Positions 33,501-45,806 of a stretch of DNA of 64,000 bases are shown here, one piece after another; the stretch's first letter is position 1; each line of letters opens with the position of its first letter. Made by a program: the position numbers and the translations under genes. This stretch comes from Pristionchus mayeri (Eukaryota > Nematoda > Chromadorea > Rhabditida > Neodiplogasteridae). The notes below the pieces were generated by a model that saw only the letters and a program-made list of their open reading frames with translations, searched no databases and was not told the origin of the DNA. The stretch is from positions 11,510,464 through 11,574,463 of the forward strand of contig BTRK01000003.1 of assembly GCA_036245805.1 (NCBI GenBank), read 5' to 3'.

Positions 33501-36500
33501 CCCAATGCTAATTATTGATTGGCATACGGTAATTCAAAGATCAAAGATCAAAATCATAAATCTGACCCACGGAATAAGAGGTGACCCATGGCTAATTATC
33601 GATTGGTATACGGTAGTTGACCCAATGCTAATTATTGATTGGCATACGGTAATTCAAAGATCAAAGATCAAAATCATAAATCTGACCCACGGAATAACAG
33701 TTGACCCATGGCTAATTATCTATTGGTATACGGTAGTTGCCCCCAATAATAATTATTGATTGGCATACGGTAATTCAAAGATCAAAGATCAAAATCATAA
33801 ATCTGACCCACGGAATAAGAGGTGACCCACGGCTAATTATCGATTGGTATACGGTAGTTGACCCAATGCTAATTATTGATTGGCATACGGTAATTCAAAG
33901 ATCAAAGGTCAAAGTCATAAATCTGACCCACGGAATAACAGTTGACCCATGGCTAATTATCGATTGGTATACGGTAGTTGACCCAATGCTAATTATTGAT
34001 TGGCATACGGTAATTCAAAGATCAAAGATCAAAATCATAAATCTGACCCACGGAATAAGAGGTGACCCATGGCTAATTATCGATTGGTATACGGTAGTTG
34101 ACCCAATGCTAATTATTGATTGGCATACGGTAATTCAAAGATCAAAGATCAAAATCATAAATCTGACCCACGGAATAACAGTTGACCCATGGCTAATTAT
34201 CTATTGGTATACGGTAGTTGCCCCCAATAATAATTATTGATTGGCATACGGTAATTCAAAGATCAAAGATCAAAATCATAAATCTGACCCACGGAATAAG
34301 AGGTGACCCATGGCTAATTATCTATTGGTATACGGTAGTTGCCCCCAATAAAAATTATTGATTGGCATACGGTAATTCAAAGATCAAATGTCAAAGTCAT
34401 AAATCTGACCCACGGAATAACAGTTGACCCATGGCTAATTATCGATTGGTATACGGTAGTTGACCCAATGCTAATTATTGATTGGCATACGGTAATTTAA
34501 AGATCAAATGTCAAAGTCATAAATCTGACCCACGGAATAACAGTTGACAAATGGCTAATTATCGATTGGTATACGGTAGTTGCCCCCAATAATAATTATT
34601 GATTGGCATACGGTAATTCAAAGATCAAAGATCAAAATCATAAATCTGACCCACGGAATAAGAGGTGACCCACGGCTAATTATCGATTGGTATACGGTAG
34701 TTGACCCAATGCTAATTATTGATTGGCATACGGTAATTCAAAGATCAAAGATCAAAATCATAAATCTGACCCACGGAATAACAGTTGACCCATGGCTAAT
34801 TATCTATTGGTATACGGTAGTTGCCCCCAATAATAATTATTGATTGGCATACGGTAATTCAAAGATCAAAGATCAAAATCATAAATCTGACCCACGGAAT
34901 AAGAGGTGACCCACGGCTAATTATCGATTGGTATACGGTAGTTGACCCAATGCTAATTATTGATTGGCATACGGTAATTCAAAGATCAAAGGTCAAAGTC
35001 ATAAATCTGACCCACGGAATAACAGTTGACCCATGGCTAATTATCGATTGGTATACGGTAGTTGACCCAATGCTAATTATTGATTGGCATACGGTAATTC
35101 AAAGATCAAAGATCAAAATCATAAATCTGACCCACGGAATAAGAGGTGACCCATGGCTAATTATCGATTGGTATACGGTAGTTGACCCAATGCTAATTAT
35201 TGATTGGCATACGGTAATTCAAAGATCAAAGATCAAAATCATAAATCTGACCCACGGAATAAGAGGTGACCCACGGCTAATTATCGATTGGTATACGGTA
35301 GTTGACCCAATGCCAATTATTAATTGGCAAACGGTAATTCAAAGATCAAAGATCAAAATCATAAATCTGACCCACGGAATAAGAGGTGACCCACGGCTAA
35401 TTATCGATTGGTATACGGTAGTTGCCCCCAATAATAATTATTGATTGGCATACGGTAATTCAAAGATCAAAGGTCAAAGTCATAAATCTGACCCACGGAA
35501 TAACAGTTGACCCATGGCTAATTATCGATTGGTATACGGTAGTTGCCCCCAATAATAATTATTGATTGGCATACGGTAATTCAAAGATCAAAGATCAAAA
35601 TCATAAATCTGACCCACGGAATAAGAGGTGACCCACGGCTAATTATCGATTGGTATACGGTAGTTGACCCAATGCTAATTATTGATTGGCATACGGTAAT
35701 TCAAAGATCAAAGATCAAAATCATAAATCTGACCCACGGAATAAGAGGTGACCCACGGCTAATTATCGATTGGTATACGGTAGTTGACCCAATGCTAATT
35801 ATTGATTGGCATACGGTAATTCAAAGATCAAAGGTCAAAGTCATAAATCTGACCCACGGAATAACAGTTGACCCATGGCTAATTATCGATTGGTATACGG
35901 TAGTTGACCCAATGCTAATTATTGATTGGCATACGGTAATTCAAAGATCAAAGATCAAAATCATAAATCTGACCCACGGAATAAGAGGTGACCCATGGCT
36001 AATTATCGATTGGTATACGGTAGTTGACCCAATGCTAATTATTGATTGGCATACGGTAATTCAAAGATCAAAGATCAAAATCATAAATCTGACCCACGGA
36101 ATAAGAGGTGACCCACGGCTAATTATCGATTGGTATACGGTAGTTGACCCAATGCCAATTATTAATTGGCAAACGGTAATTCAAAGATCAAAGATCAAAA
36201 TCATAAATCTGACCCACGGAATAAGAGGTGACCCACGGCTAATTATCGATTGGTATACGGTAGTTGCCCCCAATAATAATTATTGATTGGCATACGGTAA
36301 TTCAAAGATCAAAGGTCAAAGTCATAAATCTGACCCACGGAATAACAGTTGACCCATGGCTAATTATCGATTGGTATACGGTAGTTGCCCCCAATAATAA
36401 TTATTGATTGGCATACGGTAATTCAAAGATCAAAGATCAAAATCATAAATCTGACCCACGGAATAAGAGGTGACCCACGGCTAATTATCGATTGGTATAC

Positions 36501-39500
36501 GGTAGTTGACCCAATGCTAATTATTGATTGGCATACGGTAATTCAAAGATCAAAGATCAAAATCATAAATCTGACCCACGGAATAAGAGGTGACCCACGG
36601 CTAATTATCGATTGGTATACGGTAGTTGACCCAATGCTAATTATTGATTGGCATACGGTAATTCAAAGATCAAAGGTCAAAGTCATAAATCTGACCCACG
36701 GAATAACAGTTGACCCATGGCTAATTATCGATTGGTATACGGTAGTTGACCCAATGCTAATTATTGATTGGCATACGGTAATTCAAAGATCAAAGATCAA
36801 AATCATAAATCTGACCCACGGAATAAGAGGTGACCCATGGCTAATTATCGATTGGTATACGGTAGTTGACCCAATGCTAATTATTGATTGGCATACGGTA
36901 ATTCAAAGATCAAAGATCAAAATCATAAATCTGACCCACGGAATAACAGTTGACCCATGGCTAATTATCTATTGGTATACGGTAGTTGCCCCCAATAATA
37001 ATTATTGATTGGCATACGGTAATTCAAAGATCAAAGATCAAAATCATAAATCTGACCCACGGAATAAGAGGTGACCCACGGCTAATTATCGATTGGTATA
37101 CGGTAGTTGACCCAATGCTAATTATTGATTGGCATACGGTAATTCAAAGATCAAAGGTCAAAGTCATAAATCTGACCCACGGAATAACAGTTGACCCATG
37201 GCTAATTATCGATTGGTATACGGTAGTTGACCCAATGCTAATTATTGATTGGCATACGGTAATTCAAAGATCAAAGATCAAAATCATAAATCTGACCCAC
37301 GGAATAAGAGGTGACCCATGGCTAATTATCGATTGGTATACGGTAGTTGACCCAATGCTAATTATTGATTGGCATACGGTAATTCAAAGATCAAAGATCA
37401 AAATCATAAATCTGACCCACGGAATAACAGTTGACCCATGGCTAATTATCTATTGGTATACGGTAGTTGCCCCCAATAATAATTATTGATTGGCATACGG
37501 TAATTCAAAGATCAAAGATCAAAATCATAAATCTGACCCACGGAATAAGAGGTGACCCATGGCTAATTATCTATTGGTATACGGTAGTTGCCCCCAATAA
37601 AAATTATTGATTGGCATACGGTAATTCAAAGATCAAATGTCAAAGTCATAAATCTGACCCACGGAATAACAGTTGACCCATGGCTAATTATCGATTGGTA
37701 TACGGTAGTTGACCCAATGCTAATTATTGATTGGCATACGGTAATTTAAAGATCAAATGTCAAAGTCATAAATCTGACCCACGGAATAACAGTTGACAAA
37801 TGGCTAATTATCGATTGGTATACGGTAGTTGCCCCCAATAATAATTATTGATTGGCATACGGTAATTCAAAGATCAAAGATCAAAATCATAAATCTGACC
37901 CACGGAATAAGAGGTGACCCACGGCTAATTATCGATTGGTATACGGTAGTTGACCCAATGCTAATTATTGATTGGCATACGGTAATTCAAAGATCAAAGA
38001 TCAAAATCATAAATCTGACCCACGGAATAACAGTTGACCCATGGCTAATTATCTATTGGTATACGGTAGTTGCCCCCAATAATAATTATTGATTGGCATA
38101 CGGTAATTCAAAGATCAAAGATCAAAATCATAAATCTGACCCACGGAATAAGAGGTGACCCACGGCTAATTATCGATTGGTATACGGTAGTTGACCCAAT
38201 GCTAATTATTGATTGGCATACGGTAATTCAAAGATCAAAGGTCAAAGTCATAAATCTGACCCACGGAATAACAGTTGACCCATGGCTAATTATCGATTGG
38301 TATACGGTAGTTGACCCAATGCTAATTATTGATTGGCATACGGTAATTCAAAGATCAAAGATCAAAATCATAAATCTGACCCACGGAATAAGAGGTGACC
38401 CATGGCTAATTATCGATTGGTATACGGTAGTTGACCCAATGCTAATTATTGATTGGCATACGGTAATTCAAAGATCAAAGATCAAAATCATAAATCTGAC
38501 CCACGGAATAAGAGGTGACCCACGGCTAATTATCGATTGGTATACGGTAGTTGACCCAATGCCAATTATTAATTGGCAAACGGTAATTCAAAGATCAAAG
38601 ATCAAAATCATAAATCTGACCCACGGAATAAGAGGTGACCCACGGCTAATTATCGATTGGTATACGGTAGTTGACCCAATGCTAATTATTGATTGGCATA
38701 CGTTAATTCAAAGATCAAAGGTCAAAGTCATAAATCTGACCCACGGAATAACAGTTGACCCATGGCTAATTATCGATTGGTATACGGTAGTTGACCCAAT
38801 GCTAATTATTGATTGGCATACGGTAATTCAAAGATCAAAGATCAAAATCATAAATCTGACCCACGGAATAACAGTTGACCCATGGCTAATTATCTATTGG
38901 TATACGGTAGTTGCCCCCAATAATAATTATTGATTGGCATACGGTAATTCAAAGATCAAAGATCAAAATCATAAATCTGACCCACGGAATAAGAGGTGAC
39001 CCATGGCTAATTATCTATTGGTATACGGTAGTTGCCCCCAATAAAAATTATTGATTGGCAAACGGTAATTCAAAGATCAAATGTCAAAGTCATAAATCTG
39101 ACCCACGGAATAACAGTTGACCCATGGCTAATTATCGATTGGTATACGGTAGTTGACCCAATGCTAATTATTGATTGGCATACGGTAATTCAAAGATCAA
39201 AGATCAAAATCATAAATCTGACCCACGGAATAAGAGGTGACCCACGGCTAATTATCGATTGGTATACGGTAGTTGACCCAATGCTAATTATTGATTGGCA
39301 TACGGTAATTCAAAGATCAAAGATCAAAATTATAAATCTGACCCACGGAATAAGAGGTGACCCACGGCTAATTATCGATTGGTATACGGTAGTTGACCCA
39401 ATGCCAATTATTGATTGGCATACGGTAATTCAAACATCAAATATCAAAATCATAAATCTGACCCACGGAATAAGAGGTGACCCACGGCTAATTATCGATT

Positions 39501-39790
39501 GGTATACGGTAGTTGACCCAATGCTAATTATTGATTGGCATACGGTAATTCAAAGATCAAAGGTCAAAGTCATAAATCTGACCCACGGAATAACAGTTGA
39601 CCTATGGCTAATTATCGATTGGTATACGGTATTTGACCCAATGCTAATTATTGATTGGTATACGGTAATTCAAAGATCAAAGGTCAAAGTCATAAATCTG
39701 ACCCACGGAATAACAGTTGACCCATGGCTAGTTATCGATTGGTATACGGCAGTTGACCCAATGCTAATTATTGATTGGTATACGGTAATG
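24567..39790. repeat. 15.2-kb tandem array, 120-bp monomer
   Basis: About 127 copies of a 120-base monomer (variants of 121 bases with GCCCCCAATAATAATTATTG) run without interruption. Each monomer is itself a partial duplication: CTAATTATCGATTGGTATAC and CTAATTATTGATTGGCATAC are its two halves. Linked variant sites define types (AAGAGGTGACCCACGG or AACAGTTGACCCATGG; GATCAAAAT or GGTCAAAGT; CATACGG or CAAACGG; CTAATTATTGAT or CCAATTATTAAT). Because 120 is a multiple of 3, one frame stays open for up to 447 codons, and the 121-base variants end each run. The variants are nearly all non-synonymous, so I do not read it as protein coding. The outermost monomers carry more private changes than the interior. 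Confidence 0.95.
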
Positions 39791-39889
39791 GATTGATGCC
39801 TTCCTAACGTCATCCCTCCCTCCCCTCCCTATTTCGCAATCCGGTCAGACGGAGTCACACTGCGCTTTATAAATAGGTATTGATTGCAT

Positions 39890-42594
39890 ATGATGGACTG
39901 GTATCCGGAGAAAATAAAGTGCTGCAAAACGAAACTTCAAACGCACAGCGAGCTGCGCAAGTCGATTGTCCGCGACCCGTTGCCTATTCCGAACGACGAA
40001 CGACATGTTGAACTGATGTCGGAGAACATCAACAAGGAGTATTCTTCTTCGAGGTAGGTTCACAATCGCAAAACAATTAATCGTATGTATTAGCAAGATT
40101 TATTTTTTTTGCAGCGCCTTTGAACAAGTAGAGAAACAACTAGATGTCACGACAGAGTTATCGGACAATATTCCATGGAAAACAAGTGAATTACAAGGAT
40201 ATGAACAGAGGAAAAATATTTTTGGTGACGAATTGTTAATGGTGAGTGTATTTAAATTTGTAGTTGTTGCTTCTATTTAAAAAAAATTTGGATACCAACA
40301 TTTCAAAGAAATTTGTAAAATCGGTGAACGTTTCGTCTTTCAGCACACTTAGTAGCTCACCATTTCAGGCCGCCACTGTACTTGAAGCCTGCGTGAAGAT
40401 GCATAATGCAATCGACGAAGAAAACGAAGGCGATGACGAGGTTTGTGATGAGCAACTAATGAAGATCAAAGATCAAACGTTAAAGATTAAAGCTTTTCAG
40501 GAGGCCTACGCCTTCGATAACGAGGCTAAAACGCAATGCTTCGCCAATGCAGCAGTCAACATGGTGCTCTCGCTAAAGCCTCTGGTCCAAGAGTTCGAAG
40601 ATCACGGAACCGCCAACGATGTCGTGGAGCTCCTATTGGAGGCATCCCAGAGAACTTTATCTAGCCGGTTTGCGCCTCAGCGCCTGCGCCACCTCTTCCC
40701 TGCATTCGAAGTGGGACAGCAAGACCCTTCTGAGTTCCTCCTTGCGATAATAGCCAGAATGGATACGAATATAAAGGTTAGTTATGAAATATTTGTCGAA
40801 TCAACATATTTTACATATGAGGCCGTTTGCCTAAGAATCGAGCAAGTGTCGGCACAAGCCAAAAATGTCAATTCTCTCTAACTTTGTGTTTTGGGGTTAT
40901 CGACGGTGCTGAAAACGATAGACATATCCATTTTGTTCTTGGAGCCTCCGTTGGCTCCAGACGGCGTCACGTTGAAAACTCGTTTTTACGCATATCTGAC
41001 CTCTCCGTGGTGCTAATTTTACGCGACAAAGGTTCCCGGGGTAGAATTTGATGGCGATCACTCCTATATATTTCATATTTCATGAATTATTAAAATTATT
41101 TTTAAAGATTCAACTTTTCGCGTTGGCAAAAGTAAGTTGGGAGACCTACATCAAAAGAACCGGCTTTGAAGAGAGGATTAAGAATCTGTTTTTACAGCCA
41201 ATTTCGTTCACGGCTATGAAAGATTGGAGTGAAATAGTGAGCCCAGTTTGACGAAATGCGATGCGTCCACTCATCTCTCCCCAGTCCCTCCCCCTGGCAG
41301 TTCACAACCCCCTCCTCGCTCTCTCTCATACACACACTCGCTCTCCTCTCCTGCCGATCTGGGCTCACTATTTCACTCCAATCTTTCATAGCCGTGAACG
41401 AAATTGGCTGTAAACACAGATTCTTAATCCTCTCTTCAAAGCCGGTTCTTTTGATGTAGGTCTCCCAATTTACTTTTGTCTCCCAATTTTTTTCGCGAAA
41501 AGTTGAATTTTTAAAAATAATTTTAATAATTCATGAAAAATGAAATATATAGGAGTGATCGCCATCAAATTCTACCCCGGGAACCTTAGTCGCGTAAAAT
41601 TAGCACCACCGAGTGCACAGATATGAGTAAAAACGAGATTTCAACGTGACATCTGGAGCCAACGAAGGCTCCAGGAACAAAATGAATATGCCTATCGTTT
41701 TCTGCACCGTCGATAACCCCAAAAAAAAAGTTAGAGAGAATTGAGATTTGTTGCCTGTGCCAGAAACACTCAGATCTGCTCGATTCTTAGGCAAACGGCC
41801 TCATATATATGGCATATATTATAGAAATGAACACATTTCAGAAACATTTTGAGTTCGAGGTTGAGTACCGTGCCAAATGCAAACGCTTCGAATAAGAAGA
41901 AGATGAGAGCTTCATGTGATCGATATTCGGTATTATTTTTCTATTTAAAAAAAAAACCCTCGACGATTTGTAAGTTCAATTAAATATGTGCTGTGCAATG
42001 AGTATTTGCAACAAAACGTTACTTTAGTTACAATTCGCCCGGAAAGACGAGCTTCCGTGGACGATCGAACAGCATGTTGAAGCTGCTCGACTCAGGGAAT
42101 TTAATCAATATTTTCACCCCGCAAGCTGCCAGAAACGAACAGCGGACGATATTCAATTCAAAGTAGTTGCTAAAAGGGTCAGTTGAATCAGCTACAAATT
42201 TGCTAAGCCGAAATTTGTCCAAACATTCTAGATGCCTCGCTATTTGCTCGTTGTTCCTCAGATGTGCGAACCCGCTGCGGACACATCAGGAATTCTCCAA
42301 TTTCGAGAATTTAAACTAAATGGCATTTCCGCTAATAATACTACTAACAAAACAGAAATATACGGTAATATTCGAATTTTGAAAAGATAACACAACATTT
42401 ATTCAGGAAAGCATTACAAACTGAGCGGTGGAATACATTATTCCTCAACCGACGGAGGAAGGAGCAGACATGCTGTTTCGTGGAGAAAAATGCCGAAAGG
42501 GTGGTCCGTTGCAGACGACTTATCCGTTTCTAGGAAAACGAGTCGTCCGCTTAAATTTGTCGGCTTCCGAGTTTTGGTTTTCGAAGAGCTTTAA
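39890..42594 (+). CDS. Ubiquitin-specific protease (USP/UCH, C19 family)
   Basis: Exons: 39,890-40,053, 40,115-40,241, 40,369-40,776, about 41,842-41,89x, 42,028-42,162, 42,232-42,364 and 42,407-42,594 (TAA). USPs remove ubiquitin from proteins using a Cys-His-Asp/Asn triad. The Cys box is KTQCFANAAVNMVLSLKPLV (canonical NTCYxNxxLQ.L). It is followed by LFPAFEVGQQDPSEFLLAII, the QQDAxEFL block. The C-terminal exon holds HYKLSGGIHYSSTDGGRSRH then AVSWRKMPKGW and VADD, the His box, with the usual GHY reduced to SRH. The protein is small for the family. In exon 4 the natural frame reads YRAKCKRFE and then TAA (41,893-41,895), so either a donor inside this exon is used or the gene is disrupted. 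A 986-bp foldback element fills most of intron 3. The start is at the ATGATG 100 bases after the array ends. Confidence 0.75.
40818..41803. mobile_element. TA-flanked foldback element in USP intron
   Basis: TGAGGCCGTTTGCCTAAGAA at the left is mirrored by TTCTTAGGCAAACGGCCTCA at the right, with TA on both sides (40,816-40,817 and 41,804-41,805). The arms match closely all the way to an axis near 41,310 (for example CGCGTAAAATTAGCACCAC on the right mirrors GTGGTGCTAATTTTACGCG on the left). No protein is encoded. Same family as 14,902-15,568. Confidence 0.85.
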
Positions 42595-42818
42595 ATTATG
42601 TTAAGTTATGTTGCAAATTATTTTCCATATTGCGTTAAGCAACCTTTTGTCCGTTTGTTGGTCGCTATTTCGTTTCTATGCTTTTTGAAGCTTTTTGAAG
42701 CTTTTTGAAATATGCATTTTTATGTATGTGGCGTATGTGGCACCCGAGCCATGCTCGTCGAGTACTGCATGTGGGCACGTTTAGGGCGATTTCGATTTTT
42801 CGCACTTTACCAAGCATA

Positions 42819-43525
42819 TCACGCCTCTCACGAGAGGATCAACTCAAAATGGCTGATCTTGGGACAGGGGCATTTTCGGCATTAGGGTTTTCAACAGTTT
42901 TGGGCTTCCCTAGGTCCAACTAAGTCTCCCGCAATCGGAAAAGTCTTTGCGACCATCCGTCTTCGAGTTGCTGCACCGGTCGCCATCTCACCCCCGACTT
43001 CGTTGATGCCGTATCACTCTTCACAATTGAGCTACCTCGCTCATTTTTCGTTTCCCCGGCTAATTTGTTATGCTCTATCGGCCTATGTATTTCATTTGGA
43101 CATATCTTATCTAGTTAAGGCACTAGGTTCAACGCGTATTTATTCGAAAACGTCTCGAGAAGACGCATCTACCATAGAAAAATTGATAACCACACTCGTA
43201 CAGATTTCGAGTAAATGCGCGTTGAACCTAGTGCCTTAACTAGACAAGATATGACCAAATGAACTGCATAGGCCGAGAGAGCATGAAAAGTTAGCCGGGG
43301 AAACGAAAACGAGCGAGGTAGCTTAATTTTTAAGGGTGATAAGCCATCAACAAAGTCCGAGCTGAGACTGCGACCGGTGCAGCAGCTCGATGAGGGACGG
43401 TCGCAAAGACTTTTCCGATTATGGGGGACTTAGTTGGACCTAGGGAAGCCCAAAACCGTTAAAAACCCAAATGCCGAAAATGGCCCTGTCCCACAGTCTG
43501 TTCGAATCTCTCGTGAGAGGCGTGA
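42819..43525. mobile_element. TA-flanked foldback element
   Basis: TCACGCCTCTCACGAGAG at the left and CTCTCGTGAGAGGCGTGA at the right are perfect terminal inverted repeats with flanking TA. Arms continue inward (CCCTAGGTCCAACTAAGTC mirrored by GACTTAGTTGGACCTAGGG; GTTAAGGCACTAGGTTCAAC mirrored by GTTGAACCTAGTGCCTTAAC) to an axis near 43,170. 707 bases, non-coding, about 225 bases after the USP stop. Confidence 0.8.
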
Positions 43526-43681
43526 TATGTTCAGTAACTGAAGAAGTATCTCTTATTGATTGCAATATCATAGTTTTGTGATTAATTCGCCGTGCTGATC
43601 ACATGAGAGTGCCTCCGAATTCGATCATGAGATTGTTCCACATTCTTCGCTCCACTCCTCCTAAAGTGGTGTTACTTCCCA

Positions 43682-43977
43682 TTAAAGGGGAGCTCCGGGG
43701 AATGTCCAGTCGCCTATAGTGATAACGAGGATGTTGTCGAGCTCACTCACACGAACAGAAAGCACTTTGTTTGAAGTTTCACTGACACCTCTGATGCAAT
43801 TTACATGCGTGCGAAGTTGCTTGAAAGCGCAGGGTCGCGGCTAGTTCGTTTATGTTTCACTTGCTCAACATAATTACCTCCTCTCGCTTGGGCTAGATTC
43901 GCTACAGTTTCCCACAGAGAGCGCAGGATTTTCGTGTTGGGACTCCGTAACATTTATTCCCTGGAGCACTCCTTTAA
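43682..43977. mobile_element. MITE-like repeat, copy 2, TTAA-flanked
   Basis: TTAAAGGGGAGCTCCGGGGA at the left is an imperfect inverted match to TCCCTGGAGCACTCCTTTAA at the right, giving about 296 bases with TTAA at both ends, as in piggyBac-type elements. A diverged copy lies at 17,205-17,475. Confidence 0.5.
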
Positions 43978-44589
43978 AGTGGAATTCACACGGGGAAATA
44001 AATATTATTTTGGAGAATTATTGTCTGTACATATATTTTTGTTTCAGTTGTTTTTGCTGTACCTTTTGAACTATTTTGGATAACCCTTTGAGTTCCTTCT
44101 CAATTTGCCTCATTAATTCCCCATTGTTACTCCTGGACAAACATACATAGTATCGTCATGACTATCGTCATATGATACAATCGGTTAGGAGTGATATTGC
44201 AGAATGTGATGTCCTTATTTTTTAGAAATATAGTTTCAAGTTTACTTCTCTATTTTTGTGTATTTTGCGGAAAACTGATAAAGGAATTCGATATAACGCT
44301 TTGTTGCATTCCAAACCCATGTAATGTATCCCGATGATAAATGTGACAATCCAATAACGCCAAACCATCCATAAATTTCCACATCCCAATTTGCTCTATT
44401 GATTCATGTCAATTTCTTTTTTTCATCTCAACTGTTGTGAATAATTTAGTTAGCTGTTTCGAAGAAAACCGCGTAAATGGGTTCATCCATCAATTGAATC
44501 GTTCGTCCTTATCGCTTGATCGCCTCAAAGGAAGCAGAGAGAAACAAAGAGCAAGTGAGAGAAGGGGAGAGGGAGAAGAAGAGGGGAAG
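43978..44589. other. No recognisable gene
   Basis: AT-rich DNA followed by a purine-rich stretch (44,530-44,595, AGAGAGAAACAAAGAGC and similar). No coding or structural signal that I can support. Confidence 0.35.
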
Positions 44590-45258
44590 GGGTTTCCTGT
44601 TAAAATTAACGAACAACCCTTGCCCTATCACTCACTACTTAGGAATATTGTGGAGGTCGCTACTTTTTCTAGGGTGAGCCGTGCTTAAAGACCCTCCATG
44701 TCAAGTTTTTTGACGTTTTCTTTGCAAAATAATTGAGCTACAAATATCACGTTTTTAGATGAGAAAGAAAACTGGGCTCTTAAATATTGATATAATAGAG
44801 AACCATGTAAGTATTGATTACAGCGCCCATAGGTAGAGGTCACCTGCGTCAATCCTCGAAACAGGTGATTTGCTCGATATAAATCTTATTTTTCTAAGTG
44901 CCTGGGTTTCATTGACCTCTACGAAGCCCATTTAGAATTCGGCAGGTCTCTCTTTTTGAAACTAGGTAGTGTACGCCTAGTGCTTTTTAATAAACTTTGT
45001 GAGTCTCCATCTAAAAATTTATCTGCGAAGTACAGCAACTTTAAATAAAATCTTATTTTTTCTGAAAAATTCAAAGTTACGCAGATCTTGATTTCTCGCT
45101 TAGTAGAAATACTTGGAATATTTCAACTATATTTTTCTAAAGGTCGAACATGTCCCTATATAACGTCATCAGGACAATACGTGGCGATTTGAGCAAAAGA
45201 AAATATACGAACTCAAACTTGGGGTCCGAAATCGCGCAAAACTTTATGACCAACCTAA
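44590..45258. mobile_element. Second, shorter copy of the 14.8-16.7 kb TIR element
   Basis: In opposite orientation to the first copy. The end at 45,258 is AAACTTTATGACCAACCTAA followed by TA. The body matches the first copy (GCAACTTTAAATAAAATC; CCTATGGGCGC; CTTTTTCTAGGGTGA; GTCGCTAC). It carries the uninterrupted sequence GTTATATAGGGACATG where the first copy has the nested foldback. Its other terminus is not visible and appears to be replaced near 44,590. Confidence 0.65.
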
Positions 45259-45806
45259 TACATATAAAAATGTTTAATAAATGGATCCGAAATGAGTTCG
45301 ACCGAAAATGGCAAAATTTCGCAATACCGATTTTCGCTTGATCACATAACCGGCGCATTTCGAGCGAAAAAAAAAACAGTCTTCGCCATCTTAAATTTTT
45401 TTTCATTTTTAGCACCCCGGGGTGAAATTCGACGACGAATTCAATGAAAACGTTTAATTGATTCTAGGTCATCACACTTTTTTTAGAAATTTATTTTTAG
45501 AATTCAAATGGTCATAACTTTTTTCTAAGATGAGCTAGCCCCAACAGTAAAAATGCTTATCTCGTTGAGATCTTTAAGAGTTACTATATATGTATGGGGT
45601 TTGGAGCAGCTGTTCATGATTTACAAAAACCGACCTCGCCTTTGAGGCGCGCCATAGAAAATCAGGGGTCAACGATACGTCTCTCTAAGGTCGATTTTCG
45701 AACTCTACGTGAAAAAGTACTCCTAGGGAATTTTTTTCACTATAGGTTAGGTTTTCCTGGTACGCACGTATCTAAATTCTCTCAGAATTCCTCTGATAAT
45801 TCATAG

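Noticed and set aside
24567..39790. CRISPR-like or other repeat-spacer array
   Set aside because: Monomers are contiguous with no unique spacers, and the window is eukaryotic.
24609..39796. Series of long open frames (up to 447 codons) with a 40-residue repeat
   Set aside because: Openness follows from a 120-base monomer without stops. Nearly all differences between monomers change amino acids, the 121-base variants break the frame, and there is no conserved start or splice context. A protein is possible but unsupported.
42705..43239. Open frames within the 42.8-43.5 kb foldback
   Set aside because: They run through inverted-repeat arms and show no protein features.
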